Assembly: GCA_022712975.1 (NCBI GenBank)
Contig: JAFLJO010000054.1
Location: forward strand, 1 to 33,429
From: Desulfocapsa sp.
GTDB taxonomy: Bacteria; Desulfobacterota; Desulfobulbia; Desulfobulbales; Desulfocapsaceae
DNA: 33,429 nt
Direction: 5' to 3'
The translations under genes were made by a program, and so were the position numbers. The notes beneath the pieces were generated by a model. The model did no database searches. It saw only the letters and a list, made by a program, of their open reading frames with translations, and was not told the origin of the DNA. Shown piece after piece: positions 24,111 to 32,306 of this stretch. Position 1 is the first letter of the stretch. Each line of letters starts with the position of its first letter.

Positions 24111-24235
24111 GTAAGCATTCACCAGGTAAGCGTAGACTCCGTGCCTCAGATTTGTTCAAGCGGGACGCCGTAGTGTACGATTTTGTGCATAAGGCGGCTC
24201 GATCGGACAAATATGGGGTGTTGGTGAACGCTTAC
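24111..24235. mobile_element. 125-base MITE-like element or insertion-sequence remnant
   Basis: Bounded by GTAAGCATTCACCA (24111-24124) and TGGTGAACGCTTAC (24222-24235), inverted repeats matching at 13 of 14 bases. The left end continues into GGTAAGCGTAGACTCC, one base from the 16-base unit of family A. The GTAAGCG ends recall IS66-type termini as I remember them. No transposase remains and no flanking target duplication was found. Confidence 0.5.
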
Positions 24236-24479
24236 AATTTTCCGATGCATTAAATTATTGTACAGCAGGCTCAGTACTATCTTGAAAGCTGGCAGGTATT
24301 GGACATTGACTCCCCTCTGACCGAGGGAGACCAGGTCCTCATCCAATCCCGCCTTTTGATCCCATATACAGGTAAAAAAGCAGACAGCAAGAGATGATAA
24401 TAATAAACATGGTGTTGCTTTTTGATTTTTTTTTCTGATTTTTGAGGGAAATGATTTCCTGATTATCGTTTTGTTCCAT
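24146..24479 (-). pseudogene. Probable frameshifted small membrane-protein gene downstream of the PDT-PDH fusion
   Basis: Five bases after the PDT-ACT-PDH stop, an ATG at 24479 opens a 46-codon frame (MEQNDNQEIISLKNQ...) ending in TGA at 24339. An AGGA lies about ten bases before the ATG, inside the end of the upstream gene. It has a Lys-rich start and one clear membrane helix (MFIIIISCCLLFYLYMG). A second frame takes over at 24346 with an apparently natural continuation (LDEDLVSLGQRGVNVQYLPAF) and runs into the MITE-like element, where it ends at 24146. A single-base shift near 24340 would join the two into about 110 residues. It is either a decayed gene or a real 46-residue membrane protein. 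The family is not recognised. Confidence 0.42.
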
Positions 24480-24484
24480 AAAAC

Positions 24485-26170
24485 TTAATTTCCTGATTTT
24501 GTCAGTATTGAATCCACAGCTCGTGATCGTTTCATATGTTCAGCGAGAAATTCGGGACTGAGATGTGACTTACTGTTTTCAATCAGTTCACAGAGTCCAG
24601 GGATGTTCTGTTCTTCAGCCATGCTTACAATGTGCAGTAAATTTTCTGCGAAACTACGAACAATTTTCCGGCCGTCTCCACCTGTTGACATGATTTCAGC
24701 ATAGGTTCGTGGATTCTGGTTATGAATCCTGGCCATGGCTAGAATGCCATACAGGGATGTCAGTGTAGAGTGAGTACCAATATCTGCACATGCAATGGAG
24801 TGTTGTTTTAAAGTCATGGCAAGAGCAGTTGAAATGGTGGTTGGCAGTTTTTGCCCAACACCCATAAGGAGATCATGTTTTGTTGGGCTATCGTGAGATA
24901 TAGCAGCACCATGTTTGTATAAGAAAGCTTCAAACTCAGAACAAAAGGATCCGCTGCGGGGTGTCCGTACGACAGAGGCATTTTTGTCCTTCATACTCTG
25001 TGCTTGTGGCCCCCAGAGATTGTGAACGAGCATGAGTTCAACGCCACGGGAGGTAGCTTCTGTTGCAGCCTCGAGCGTTTGTTCGGATTCTCCTGCTAGT
25101 AAAATCATGGCCTGACCATCTTTAAGTAAAGGCCCATACTGATTGATGGTTGCAACTGTTACCGAAATGGGAACACAGATAACAATCACATCAACCTGTT
25201 TTATCATCTCTTCAGGTTCCATGATTGTTGATCTGCCAGTCAGGAGAGTTGTATAGCCTTCATTTTCAAGACGTTCAGCAAACCATGTACTCATATCTCC
25301 GGTGCCGATAAAACCAAAGGAGCGTATTTTTTTAACACGCATATCAACACGTGGGAAAGAACCAAGCAGGCGAAGACTGTTTTCTTCCTGGATCACATTT
25401 GTTTCAACACTTTTCAAGGCTTCCTGGAGTGATTCGTTACCAATATGACCTTCTATCTCGAGATAAATCTGAAGTTTTTGTGATTTAATATCGTTTTCTG
25501 AACGGAGATCAAGAATATTAATTCCTCGCCTGGTAAATTCACCCAGAATATCAACTAACATTCCCACACGATCTTTAAGTGGTTTGGTGATAACCGCAGA
25601 GGCGTCATAGCCAGTGACACTACTCAATTTGCCACCAAGAATGGCAAAACGTGTACGATTGTGTGCTGCAATTTCACGGTCTCTGATCTCAAAACCATGC
25701 TTGAGGAGCAGTTCTTCAGAATCGACAATTGCATATTCATAACGGTTGTTATCTTTTATGTCGTCCATGGCTGCGCCAATATCAGGGACTGACATAAGAG
25801 TCGCATTGGGGTAATGCTCACTAATGTAATCATCGCACTGTTTAAAAACTGAACCCCGTCCAATTATTTTCTCAGGAGATACGGGGGTGCCATTCTGTTT
25901 CAGACGACCAAAAGAGAGGTGTATGGGAAGAACAAGGTTATCGACCCAATATCCATTCACCAACAGTTCCTGGAGATGAAAATATTCTTTGATTTCGCCT
26001 TCACGAGTGTTGTAAATCGGGACAAAAGCAAACTCCACTTCTTCTTGTAAAAAAGCATTGATTATGTCGGGGATACGGTTATAAAGAGAGAGTTTGGCAT
26101 CCGGTGAATACTGGAGCGCAGCTCTGTAACCATCCGAACCTTGGGGACCTAATGTTGCTATGGAGATCAT
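24485..26170 (-). CDS. Prephenate dehydratase-like / ACT / prephenate dehydrogenase fusion
   Basis: 561 residues with three parts. Residues 1-190 resemble prephenate dehydratase (TLGPQG near 6-11; TRF at 173-175). Residues about 193-265 are an ACT domain. Residues 284-555 resemble prephenate dehydrogenase, with the Rossmann GFIGTGDM (286-293) and an HNLWGP loop matching the usual HPxxGP. The fusion would place the Phe and Tyr branches on one chain. Several conserved dehydratase positions differ: GTFS is GSDG, and IENS is IYNT. The ACT ESRP motif, which binds Phe, reads RSEND. The dehydratase part may therefore be altered or inactive, with feedback control changed. It starts at ATG 26170. A small membrane-protein frame follows closely on the same strand. 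Confidence 0.82.
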   Translation of the reverse strand: MISIATLGPQGSDGYRAALQYSPDAKLSLYNRIPDIINAFLQEEVEFAFVPIYNTREGEIKEYFHLQELLVNGYWVDNLVLPIHLSFGRLKQNGTPVSPEKIIGRGSVFKQCDDYISEHYPNATLMSVPDIGAAMDDIKDNNRYEYAIVDSEELLLKHGFEIRDREIAAHNRTRFAILGGKLSSVTGYDASAVITKPLKDRVGMLVDILGEFTRRGINILDLRSENDIKSQKLQIYLEIEGHIGNESLQEALKSVETNVIQEENSLRLLGSFPRVDMRVKKIRSFGFIGTGDMSTWFAERLENEGYTTLLTGRSTIMEPEEMIKQVDVIVICVPISVTVATINQYGPLLKDGQAMILLAGESEQTLEAATEATSRGVELMLVHNLWGPQAQSMKDKNASVVRTPRSGSFCSEFEAFLYKHGAAISHDSPTKHDLLMGVGQKLPTTISTALAMTLKQHSIACADIGTHSTLTSLYGILAMARIHNQNPRTYAEIMSTGGDGRKIVRSFAENLLHIVSMAEEQNIPGLCELIENSKSHLSPEFLAEHMKRSRAVDSILTKSGN

Positions 26171-26333
26171 TGTTTATTAAGTGAAATATTTTGTATATTA
26201 AAGTGTTTTTGTAATTCTTACCTTCGAAAAATAGGCACTCTACCTTGTTTATGCAAGCTCTCCTACAGAAAAATGCGTAAAAACTTACTATGGTTTTTTT
26301 CTGTTTCGCAATAAAGTCGGAAAGGTGGTTCGC

Positions 26334-26416
26334 TTAGGAACGGGAACTAAGGAACGTACACTAAATAACTTGAACATCTACGGAGTCTGCGCTTACCTGG
26401 AGTCTGCGCTTACCTA
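26334..26416 (-). repeat. Family A interspersed repeat, copy A5, with an extra end unit
   Basis: On the plus strand CTTAGGAACGGGAAC is followed by TAAGGAACGTACACTAAATA, TTGAACATCTAC and two GGAGTCTGCGCTTACC units. It lies in the 330-base gap between the PDT-PDH fusion and the SH3b gene. Apart from the repeat and the SH3b terminator that gap shows only AT-rich sequence, presumably holding the fusion-gene promoter. Confidence 0.85.
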
Positions 26417-26436
26417 CGCTGCAATGTATAAGAAAA

Positions 26437-26471
26437 CAAAAAAGGGCAGGGTAAATATTTTACCCTGCCCT
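26437..26471 (-). terminator. Rho-independent terminator of the SH3b gene
   Basis: On the minus strand AGGGCAGGGTAAA pairs perfectly with TTTACCCTGCCCT around a short loop and is followed by TTTTTTG. It begins 30 bases after the SH3b stop codon. Confidence 0.92.
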
Positions 26472-26500
26472 CAGTTACTAACTGTTTACACGATATTTTT

Positions 26501-26953
26501 TTAAGGCCAGAGCAGAGGACTGTAAATCCATCCAACTGTACCCTGACTATGTTTAACCTGAACCCATTTCCCCTTCGTGGCAACCTTTGTGAGGACTACT
26601 CCACGATCAACAGAGGCCACAATTGATGCCGATGTGCTTGGTTTTGAACGCATATTGACGGATTTTTTCCCGTTAACAATAACTGTGGTTCCAGGTTCGA
26701 CCAAGGCGGAGAAGATCCAACCCTTATCATTTTCAAAATCATCTATCTTAAGCCAGTCACCCTTGTTTTCGAGAACCTTCAGGGGATACCCTTTAAATAA
26801 TTCCATGGTAACGGGAAATTCTGTTCCCGGGCCGGTCCTCACATTAACATTATCTTTTTTTACACTTACGGTTTGGGCAAAACAAAGAGCTGGAACAAGA
26901 ACCAGAGCGAATAGGGGAATGATAGTTTTACGAACGTTTTTAAAGAAATTCAT
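26501..26953 (-). CDS. Secreted protein with two bacterial SH3 (SH3b) domains
   Basis: 150 residues from the ATG at 26953. The open frame extends 31 codons further, but this ATG has AGGA about eight bases upstream and begins a proper signal peptide (MNFFKNVRKTIIPLFALVLVPALCFAQ, cleavage after CFA). Two SH3b repeats follow: VKKDNVNVRTGPGTEFPV...GWIFSALV and VNGKKSVNMRSKPSTSASIV...GWIYSPLLWP. SH3b domains usually bind peptidoglycan or peptides in the periplasm. The gene has its own strong terminator and looks monocistronic. The partner or substrate is unknown. Confidence 0.88.
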   Translation of the reverse strand: MNFFKNVRKTIIPLFALVLVPALCFAQTVSVKKDNVNVRTGPGTEFPVTMELFKGYPLKVLENKGDWLKIDDFENDKGWIFSALVEPGTTVIVNGKKSVNMRSKPSTSASIVASVDRGVVLTKVATKGKWVQVKHSQGTVGWIYSPLLWP

Positions 26954-27204
26954 AGTAATCCTAGTAGGTTGAAAATTCGTTTGTGGCGAATTTTGTAAAA
27001 AAAAACTAAACTGGTTTAGATCGAACAAATAATTATATAGCATCAATGTTTTTTGAAGTCAAACAAGATGAGGTAAAGATGTGCTTATTACGAAGCTTTG
27101 CTTGAAAGGGTGAATAAAAAAAGATACCGTAAGGAAACGGACTTGCAACATAACTGTGATCAGTATAGACCCTTTTTGCAAAGGGAAATGGCATGAGGTG
27201 ATTA

Positions 27205-27339
27205 ATGACGAAATCAGGTGCTGCAGGAAGCAATTCCCGGACTTACCTGCTGATACTGCTGTTACTTATATCTTTTTCTGGTATGGCTTCCGCTAATGAG
27301 ACATTGACTAAGCTCTACAGAGAAATAAAACAGTTTTAA
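27205..27339 (+). CDS. Small secreted or membrane protein (44 residues), possibly a truncated gene
   Basis: ATG at 27205 with GAGGTG four bases upstream; the frame ends in TAA at 27339. Residues about 13-30 form a hydrophobic segment (TYLLILLLLISFSGMASA) with an A-S-A cleavage site, leaving a mature peptide of only about 14 residues (NETLTKLYREIKQF). It overlaps the 3' end of the convergent kinase gene by four bases. It may be a genuine short exported peptide, or the start of a larger periplasmic gene cut off by a deletion. No family is recognised. Confidence 0.45.
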   Translation: MTKSGAAGSNSRTYLLILLLLISFSGMASANETLTKLYREIKQF

Positions 27340-29159
27340 AAAGAGGCACTTTTTTTACACGGAAGTAGAAAACGGAAAATTGTTAACCCATCAGGATTGT
27401 TTTCAGCCCATATAGTGCCGCCATGAGCACTTAATATCTGTTTGGAAATGGCAAGACCGAGACCAGTGCCACCCGCCCCGGTGTTGGTTGCTGTGGATTG
27501 AGTAAATTTCTCAAAAATAGTGGTTAGTTCATCTTCTGGAATTTGGACCCCAAAATTGTGTACACTTACTAATAATTGTTGTTTTCCGGTGTCTCCATTA
27601 TTTTCTTTGCAGGTTATTTTTATCTGGTTGTTCTCGTTACTGAACTTGATTGCATTGAATAAAAGATTCCGAAGCACCTGCATTATTTTTTCAACATCAC
27701 AATATGCCACCGCATCTTCTCGGATATGATGTACGTCAAAAGAGAGTCCTTTTTCAGCCGCAATGGGTGTGAGTTCGGTGGTTACTTCATGGATAATTGG
27801 CAACAGGTTGTTTTCTTGCAACTCATAACGCATTTTCCCAACTTCCATTTTGGAAAAATCAAGAACGTTGTTGAGTAATCCCATAAGTCGTTTTCCTGAA
27901 TCAGCAATAAGTTGGAAGTACTCCTCCAGCTTTTCCCTGGGTACTGTGTTTGAACGTTTTAAACCGAGGCGAGCATATCCAAGAATTCCATGCATGGGTG
28001 TGCGCAGTTCATGGGACATGTTGGCAAGAAATTCAGTTTTTGCTTTATTGGCAGCAGTTGTTGCTTCCATGGCCGCAACCTGCTGAGATATGTCACGAAC
28101 CGTTGCTATAATCACAGAATCTTCACCCCATGAAGATTTTCTGAGGTTTACCTGGACGGTTGATATCCCATCGTTATTGATACTTTTTGTCAGCCAGGTA
28201 AATTCCTGATCGGTCCCGTTAACCGCCTCTGCCCAGATACTTTTTAGATCAACATTTTTATTTTTTGTTGACTTAAAGCTAATATTAACATCAAATTTCA
28301 GAGCATTCTTCCGGTCAACATTAAACATTTTTAACATGGTGTCGTTAATGTCAATAACTTGTCCACCAAGCTCAAAGATAAAGATACCATCATGGGCCGA
28401 ATTGTAGATATTCTGGAACTTTTCCCGGCTAATAACAATACTAATTGAGGTTTGTCTATGGTCAGCAATTTCATCGGTAAGCCTGCTATTAAGGGCTTCC
28501 GATTCCTGTGAATTCTTTTCCATCACAAGACTATTTATCAACGACTGCCAGTAATGCTTGTTCCATATTTTTGTCTGGGCCAGATTAAATACAAGAAAAA
28601 TGGTAAACGTGACACCAATGGGAACGGTGATATGATTTCCAATATAAAATTGAGCGATTATCGGAAGACTCAATATGATGATAAGGTATGAATAGGAAAG
28701 AACTTTCCATATACAGTAACTTGCTATGACGCCGCTACTGACTCCAGCAAGAAGAGTTATAATAAGGGTAATAGAGAGTGTGTTGTGATAAAAAATTATC
28801 GCAGTACTGGTAAAAACTGCCCAGACAATAGCGATAATAATATTTGACCAGAAAAACACCGGAATCCATATATGTTTTTTGATAATAACTTTTTTAGAAA
28901 AAGCAATAATGGAGAGAACTCTCAAAACAAGTGCACTTAGAAGTGTTAACCCTAAAAATGCATAAAGAAGTGATTGCTCTGAGGCGTAGTCAGTGGCGAA
29001 TCCACCAACAAGATAGGCAAGAGGGACAATGAACACACCAACAATATTTCTATTTTTAAGATCAACAATTGCACTATCAATTATTGCAGTAATTTCTTCG
29101 GAAGAAAAATCACTTGTGAGGTCTTTACTATGGCGTTTTAAGTCGTATTCAAAAAACAT
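27336..29159 (-). CDS. Membrane-bound PAS sensor histidine kinase
   Basis: 607 residues. Six or so membrane helices occupy about 40-205. A coiled stretch leads to one PAS domain (about 245-365, with NIYNSAHDGIFIFELGGQVIDIN). The HisKA phosphoacceptor is His383 in SHELRTPMHG, and a HATPase domain has the N box NLLFNAIKFS and G2 box GTGLGLAI. The G1 box reads VHNFGVQI instead of the usual DxGxGI pattern, so ATP binding may be modified. The protein has no receiver domain. It follows the receiver-kinase gene by 91 bases on the same strand, so the pair probably works together. Signal unknown. Confidence 0.9.
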   Translation of the reverse strand: MFFEYDLKRHSKDLTSDFSSEEITAIIDSAIVDLKNRNIVGVFIVPLAYLVGGFATDYASEQSLLYAFLGLTLLSALVLRVLSIIAFSKKVIIKKHIWIPVFFWSNIIIAIVWAVFTSTAIIFYHNTLSITLIITLLAGVSSGVIASYCIWKVLSYSYLIIILSLPIIAQFYIGNHITVPIGVTFTIFLVFNLAQTKIWNKHYWQSLINSLVMEKNSQESEALNSRLTDEIADHRQTSISIVISREKFQNIYNSAHDGIFIFELGGQVIDINDTMLKMFNVDRKNALKFDVNISFKSTKNKNVDLKSIWAEAVNGTDQEFTWLTKSINNDGISTVQVNLRKSSWGEDSVIIATVRDISQQVAAMEATTAANKAKTEFLANMSHELRTPMHGILGYARLGLKRSNTVPREKLEEYFQLIADSGKRLMGLLNNVLDFSKMEVGKMRYELQENNLLPIIHEVTTELTPIAAEKGLSFDVHHIREDAVAYCDVEKIMQVLRNLLFNAIKFSNENNQIKITCKENNGDTGKQQLLVSVHNFGVQIPEDELTTIFEKFTQSTATNTGAGGTGLGLAISKQILSAHGGTIWAENNPDGLTIFRFLLPCKKSASF

Positions 29160-29250
29160 AAAAGGTTCTCAAATCAATTGATATTGATGGGACAGGAAAT
29201 AGATTTCTTAAAACTCTCCAGAGTTCTGTGGGTAGTTACGGGTAGAGATG

Positions 29251-30318
29251 TTAATTTTTGTGAGCCAATGCAAGGGGAAGTGTGAAAATGAAACTTGCTC
29301 CCTCGCCGGGTTTGCTTTCGACACGTATATGGCCTTGGTGAAGATTCATTATTTCCTTGGCAATGGCAAGGCTCAGGGCGGTACCTTTAGTGTGGTTCTC
29401 AATGTGATGTGAATAGAATTCATCAAATATTTTTTCTTGTATTTCGGTGCTGATACCGGGACCTTGATCAACCACTTTAAAAGTGATACTTTTGTCATCA
29501 AGGCTGGCAGAAATTTCAATTGATTCATCCGGGGAGGAAAATTTAACACCATTTTCCACCACAGCCTGGAAAGCTACATGAAACAGCTTCCAATCCACAT
29601 CAAGGTCAAAGTCAACAGGACAGTTTATGCGTACTTCACATCTGTTTTCAATGTTGCTGTTTATATGCTCAGCAACACTTTGTAAATATGAGAGCACAGA
29701 TTGGCGATCAATGGATAATGATACGTTATTACGAAGACTTGAGAGTCGGAGGATTTTGCGAACCAGGTCATGAATTCGTTCTCCTGAAATTTGTATAAGT
29801 TTTGCGTACTCTGCTACTTTAGTGGAGACTGAAGGAGAATCCAGAATGAGTTGACTCCCAAGGAGAATTCCATTTAACGGGGTTTTGGTCTCATGTGAAA
29901 AGAGCTGAAGAATGGTTGTTTTCAGTTCATCGATTTCTTCAATCTTTTTCAACTTTGAGAAAACTTTCAGTTTAGCGAGTAACTCATCGTCAACAAAGGG
30001 CTTGGTTATATAATCATCAGCCCCGGCTTCATACCCTGCAAGGCGTTCTTCTATCATGGCTTTACCACTAACCATAATAACCTTGGCAAACTTTTGTTTT
30101 TTATCACTTTTAATTACCCGGCAGACCTCATAGCCGCTCATTCCGGGCATCATAATATCAAGTAGTATAATATCAGGATTGTACTCATCAAGAATGGCAA
30201 GAGCTGTCAAGCCATTGGTAGCTGACTTGTATTGGAAATCATTTTCATATTCAAGGATTTCTTTAATCAACTTGACATTAATGGGTTCATCATCAACTAT
30301 AAGAATTTTGATTGTCAT
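29251..30318 (-). CDS. Receiver-histidine kinase hybrid (REC-HisKA-HATPase)
   Basis: 355 residues, soluble. A receiver domain (1-120) has acidic residues at 9-11, phospho-acceptor Asp54 in LLDIMMPG and conserved Lys106 in TKPF. A HisKA domain follows with His142 in SHETKTPLNG, then a HATPase with VVENGVKFSS and DQGPGIS. Its G2 box reads GTALSLAI rather than GTGLGLAI. There is no DNA-binding or enzymatic output domain, so it presumably relays or modulates signals with the adjacent membrane kinase. A 246-base gap separates it from the divergent cbiG; no promoter or riboswitch was recognised there. Confidence 0.9.
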   Translation of the reverse strand: MTIKILIVDDEPINVKLIKEILEYENDFQYKSATNGLTALAILDEYNPDIILLDIMMPGMSGYEVCRVIKSDKKQKFAKVIMVSGKAMIEERLAGYEAGADDYITKPFVDDELLAKLKVFSKLKKIEEIDELKTTILQLFSHETKTPLNGILLGSQLILDSPSVSTKVAEYAKLIQISGERIHDLVRKILRLSSLRNNVSLSIDRQSVLSYLQSVAEHINSNIENRCEVRINCPVDFDLDVDWKLFHVAFQAVVENGVKFSSPDESIEISASLDDKSITFKVVDQGPGISTEIQEKIFDEFYSHHIENHTKGTALSLAIAKEIMNLHQGHIRVESKPGEGASFIFTLPLALAHKN

Positions 30319-30564
30319 ACATGAACCTCAAAAGTTTTTAAAAAAACTGCTTGTAATTGTTGATGGGGAGTTCAACAGTGTAAAAAAATATTTTGTTATC
30401 TTATCAGTAATTTACTGTAATGTAAAATTATTTATACATTTACAAAGTGATTACCTCTGGAACAGGCACAACTTGCACTCATTCATTCCATGTGCTATTT
30501 TCATCAACCCCTTACTGGTAGTTATTGAAACGACCTCAGAGTTACACTATACACCACTAACGCC

Positions 30565-31560
30565 ATGAAAACTGCGATTATAGCAATTACTGAAGGTGGA
30601 AAAAAACTTGCTGAGAATATTAATGCTCAGTTACCGGATAGTTTTGTTGATAAAAGGGACCAGACTGTCTTTGCAAAAATTGTTGACTGCTGGGAGCAGG
30701 GGGTTGATGCTGTTATTTGTATAATGGCCACCGGGATTGTAGTCAGGGCCCTTGCCACACTCTGTTTCGATAAAACAAAAGATCCCTGTGTGCTTGTACT
30801 TGATGAAAGAGGACAGTTTGTGATCAGTCTTCTCTCAGGGCATTTAGGGGGAGGGAATAAATTTGCAAAAGAGATCGCTACTATTCTTGGTGCGCAGCCG
30901 GTTATTACCACTGCCTCCGATGTCACCGGCCATACTGCTCTTGATCTCTTTGCAGCAAAGAATTCTTTGGTCGTTGAAGATTCCAAGAAACTCACTGAAA
31001 AATCAGCGAAACTTATAAATAGTGGTAAGCTTAAGATATATTCAGAACATGATTTTGAAAGTCTACCTGCTGATTTCACGCTTGTCCATAAGCTGGAATT
31101 CGCCGACGTTATAATCTCAGATCGTATTTTCTCAGAAAATAAATCGCTGATTCTTCGTCCTTGTGCATTGACAGTAGGGATTGGGTGTAACCGGGGGACA
31201 AGAAGTGACGATTTTATTGCTGCTGTCAGCGAGCTTTTTGCTGATAACAGCCTTCATCTAAAATCAATCTCTTCCTTTGCATCAATTGATTTAAAACAGG
31301 ATGAACAGGGGATGCTTGATTTTGCAGCCGCTAAAAAACTAAAAATTCAATTTTACACCAAAGACCAGCTAAACAGTGTTGAAGATGTTTCTTCCTCTGC
31401 TGTGGTTTTTAAGGCAACTGGAGCTAAAGGGGTTGCAGAACCTGCCGCCATTTTAGCAGCAGAAACGCCACTTGGTTCTGGTACACTTATAGTAAGGAAG
31501 AGAAAATGGAAGGACGTAACAGCAGCAGTCGCCACGAAACAGATCCGTCTTGTGGCCTGA
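30565..31560 (+). CDS. cbiG: Cobalt-precorrin-5A hydrolase
   Basis: 331 residues. The enzyme opens the delta-lactone ring of cobalt-precorrin-5A and releases acetaldehyde, in the early-cobalt (anaerobic) cobalamin pathway. The N-terminal part has ICIMATGIVVRALA, and the central SGHLGGGNKFAKEIA is a CbiG hallmark. The C-terminal part begins LTVGIGCNRGT and contains SFASIDLKQDEQGMLDFA, also typical. It is followed by cbiH with a 55-base overlap. No B12 riboswitch is seen in the upstream 246 bases. Confidence 0.93.
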   Translation: MKTAIIAITEGGKKLAENINAQLPDSFVDKRDQTVFAKIVDCWEQGVDAVICIMATGIVVRALATLCFDKTKDPCVLVLDERGQFVISLLSGHLGGGNKFAKEIATILGAQPVITTASDVTGHTALDLFAAKNSLVVEDSKKLTEKSAKLINSGKLKIYSEHDFESLPADFTLVHKLEFADVIISDRIFSENKSLILRPCALTVGIGCNRGTRSDDFIAAVSELFADNSLHLKSISSFASIDLKQDEQGMLDFAAAKKLKIQFYTKDQLNSVEDVSSSAVVFKATGAKGVAEPAAILAAETPLGSGTLIVRKRKWKDVTAAVATKQIRLVA

Positions 31561-32306
31561 TTTCTGTAGTAGGTACAGGGCTTGGCAGTGTCGAAAACAT
31601 GACTCCACGGGCAGTAAATGCACTTGCTGCCGCAGATGTTATTATTGGCTATGCTACCTATCTTGATCTGATTCCTGAGCTTCTCGCCGGGAAAGAGGTT
31701 ATAACATCAGCAATGATGCAGGAGGTTGATCGTTGCAATACTTCTTTTGATCTTGCTGAAAGCGGTAAACATGTTGCGCTGGTCTCAGGAGGAGATCCAG
31801 GTATTTATGCTATGGCAGGGCTTATTCTTGAGATCGCTGCAAAGCGTGACAGCAAGGTGGAAATTGATGTGATCCCTGGGGTTGCGGCCTTAAATGGTTG
31901 TGCTGCACGTTTAGGAGCCCCCCTTATGCACGATTTTGCTGCAATTAGTCTTTCGGATTTACTTACTCCATGGGATGTTATCGCAAAACGACTGGATGCT
32001 GCCGCAAGTGCTGATTTTGTTATCGCTCTCTACAACCCTAAATCAAAAAAACGAACCAAACATATTGTTGAAGCTCGAAAAATTATACTCTCCCATCGTG
32101 ACAAAAAAACACCAGTTGGTATTGTAACTGCTGCAAGCAGAGAGAATGAAATAATAAGGGTAAGCAACCTTGATAGAATGCTCGATGAAGAAATTAATAT
32201 GCAATCAACTGTGATTATAGGAAACTCCACGACCTTCTCGTGGAATGGCTATATGATAACCCCTAGAGGGTATAAGGATAAGTATAAACTGAGTAAAGCT
32301 GTATGA
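31506..32306 (+). CDS. cbiH: Cobalt-precorrin-3B C17-methyltransferase
   Basis: 266 residues of the SAM-dependent tetrapyrrole methylase fold. LISVVGTGLGSVENMTPRA begins the domain, SGGDPGIYAMAG is the SAM-binding loop, and DVIPGVAALNGCAARLGAPLMHDFAAISLSDLLTPW is diagnostic of CobJ/CbiH. It methylates C17 with ring contraction. The ATG at 31506 has AGGAAG ten bases upstream and overlaps cbiG by 55 bases. No later in-frame start precedes the conserved domain, so the overlap is probably real. Its stop overlaps the next gene's ATG by four bases. Confidence 0.95.
   Translation: MEGRNSSSRHETDPSCGLISVVGTGLGSVENMTPRAVNALAAADVIIGYATYLDLIPELLAGKEVITSAMMQEVDRCNTSFDLAESGKHVALVSGGDPGIYAMAGLILEIAAKRDSKVEIDVIPGVAALNGCAARLGAPLMHDFAAISLSDLLTPWDVIAKRLDAAASADFVIALYNPKSKKRTKHIVEARKIILSHRDKKTPVGIVTAASRENEIIRVSNLDRMLDEEINMQSTVIIGNSTTFSWNGYMITPRGYKDKYKLSKAV

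Noticed and set aside
24260..24397. Plus-strand frame of 45 codons ending in a protein-like sequence (...LDIDSPLTEGDQVLIQSRLL...), possibly the 3' remnant of a gene
   Set aside because: It has no start codon or ribosome binding site and begins right after the family B tail-like sequence. The minus strand of the same bases has a ribosome binding site, ATG and membrane helix, so the minus reading is preferred, though not certainly.
27110..27180. Weak resemblance to a cyclic-di-GMP (GEMM) riboswitch: CCGT-loop-ACGG hairpin followed by ACTTGCAAC and later TAGACCC
   Set aside because: The conserved GGCAAACC and GACGCAAAGC elements are not present in recognisable form, and the required pairing could not be built by eye.
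30319..30564. Possible cobalamin riboswitch before cbiG
   Set aside because: No B12 box (GCCACTG) or the associated core was found in these 246 bases.
30179..30568. Plus-strand 129-codon frame across the receiver-kinase start and the cbiG upstream region
   Set aside because: It overlaps the receiver domain coding sequence antisense and shows no domain; it ends at the cbiG start by chance.
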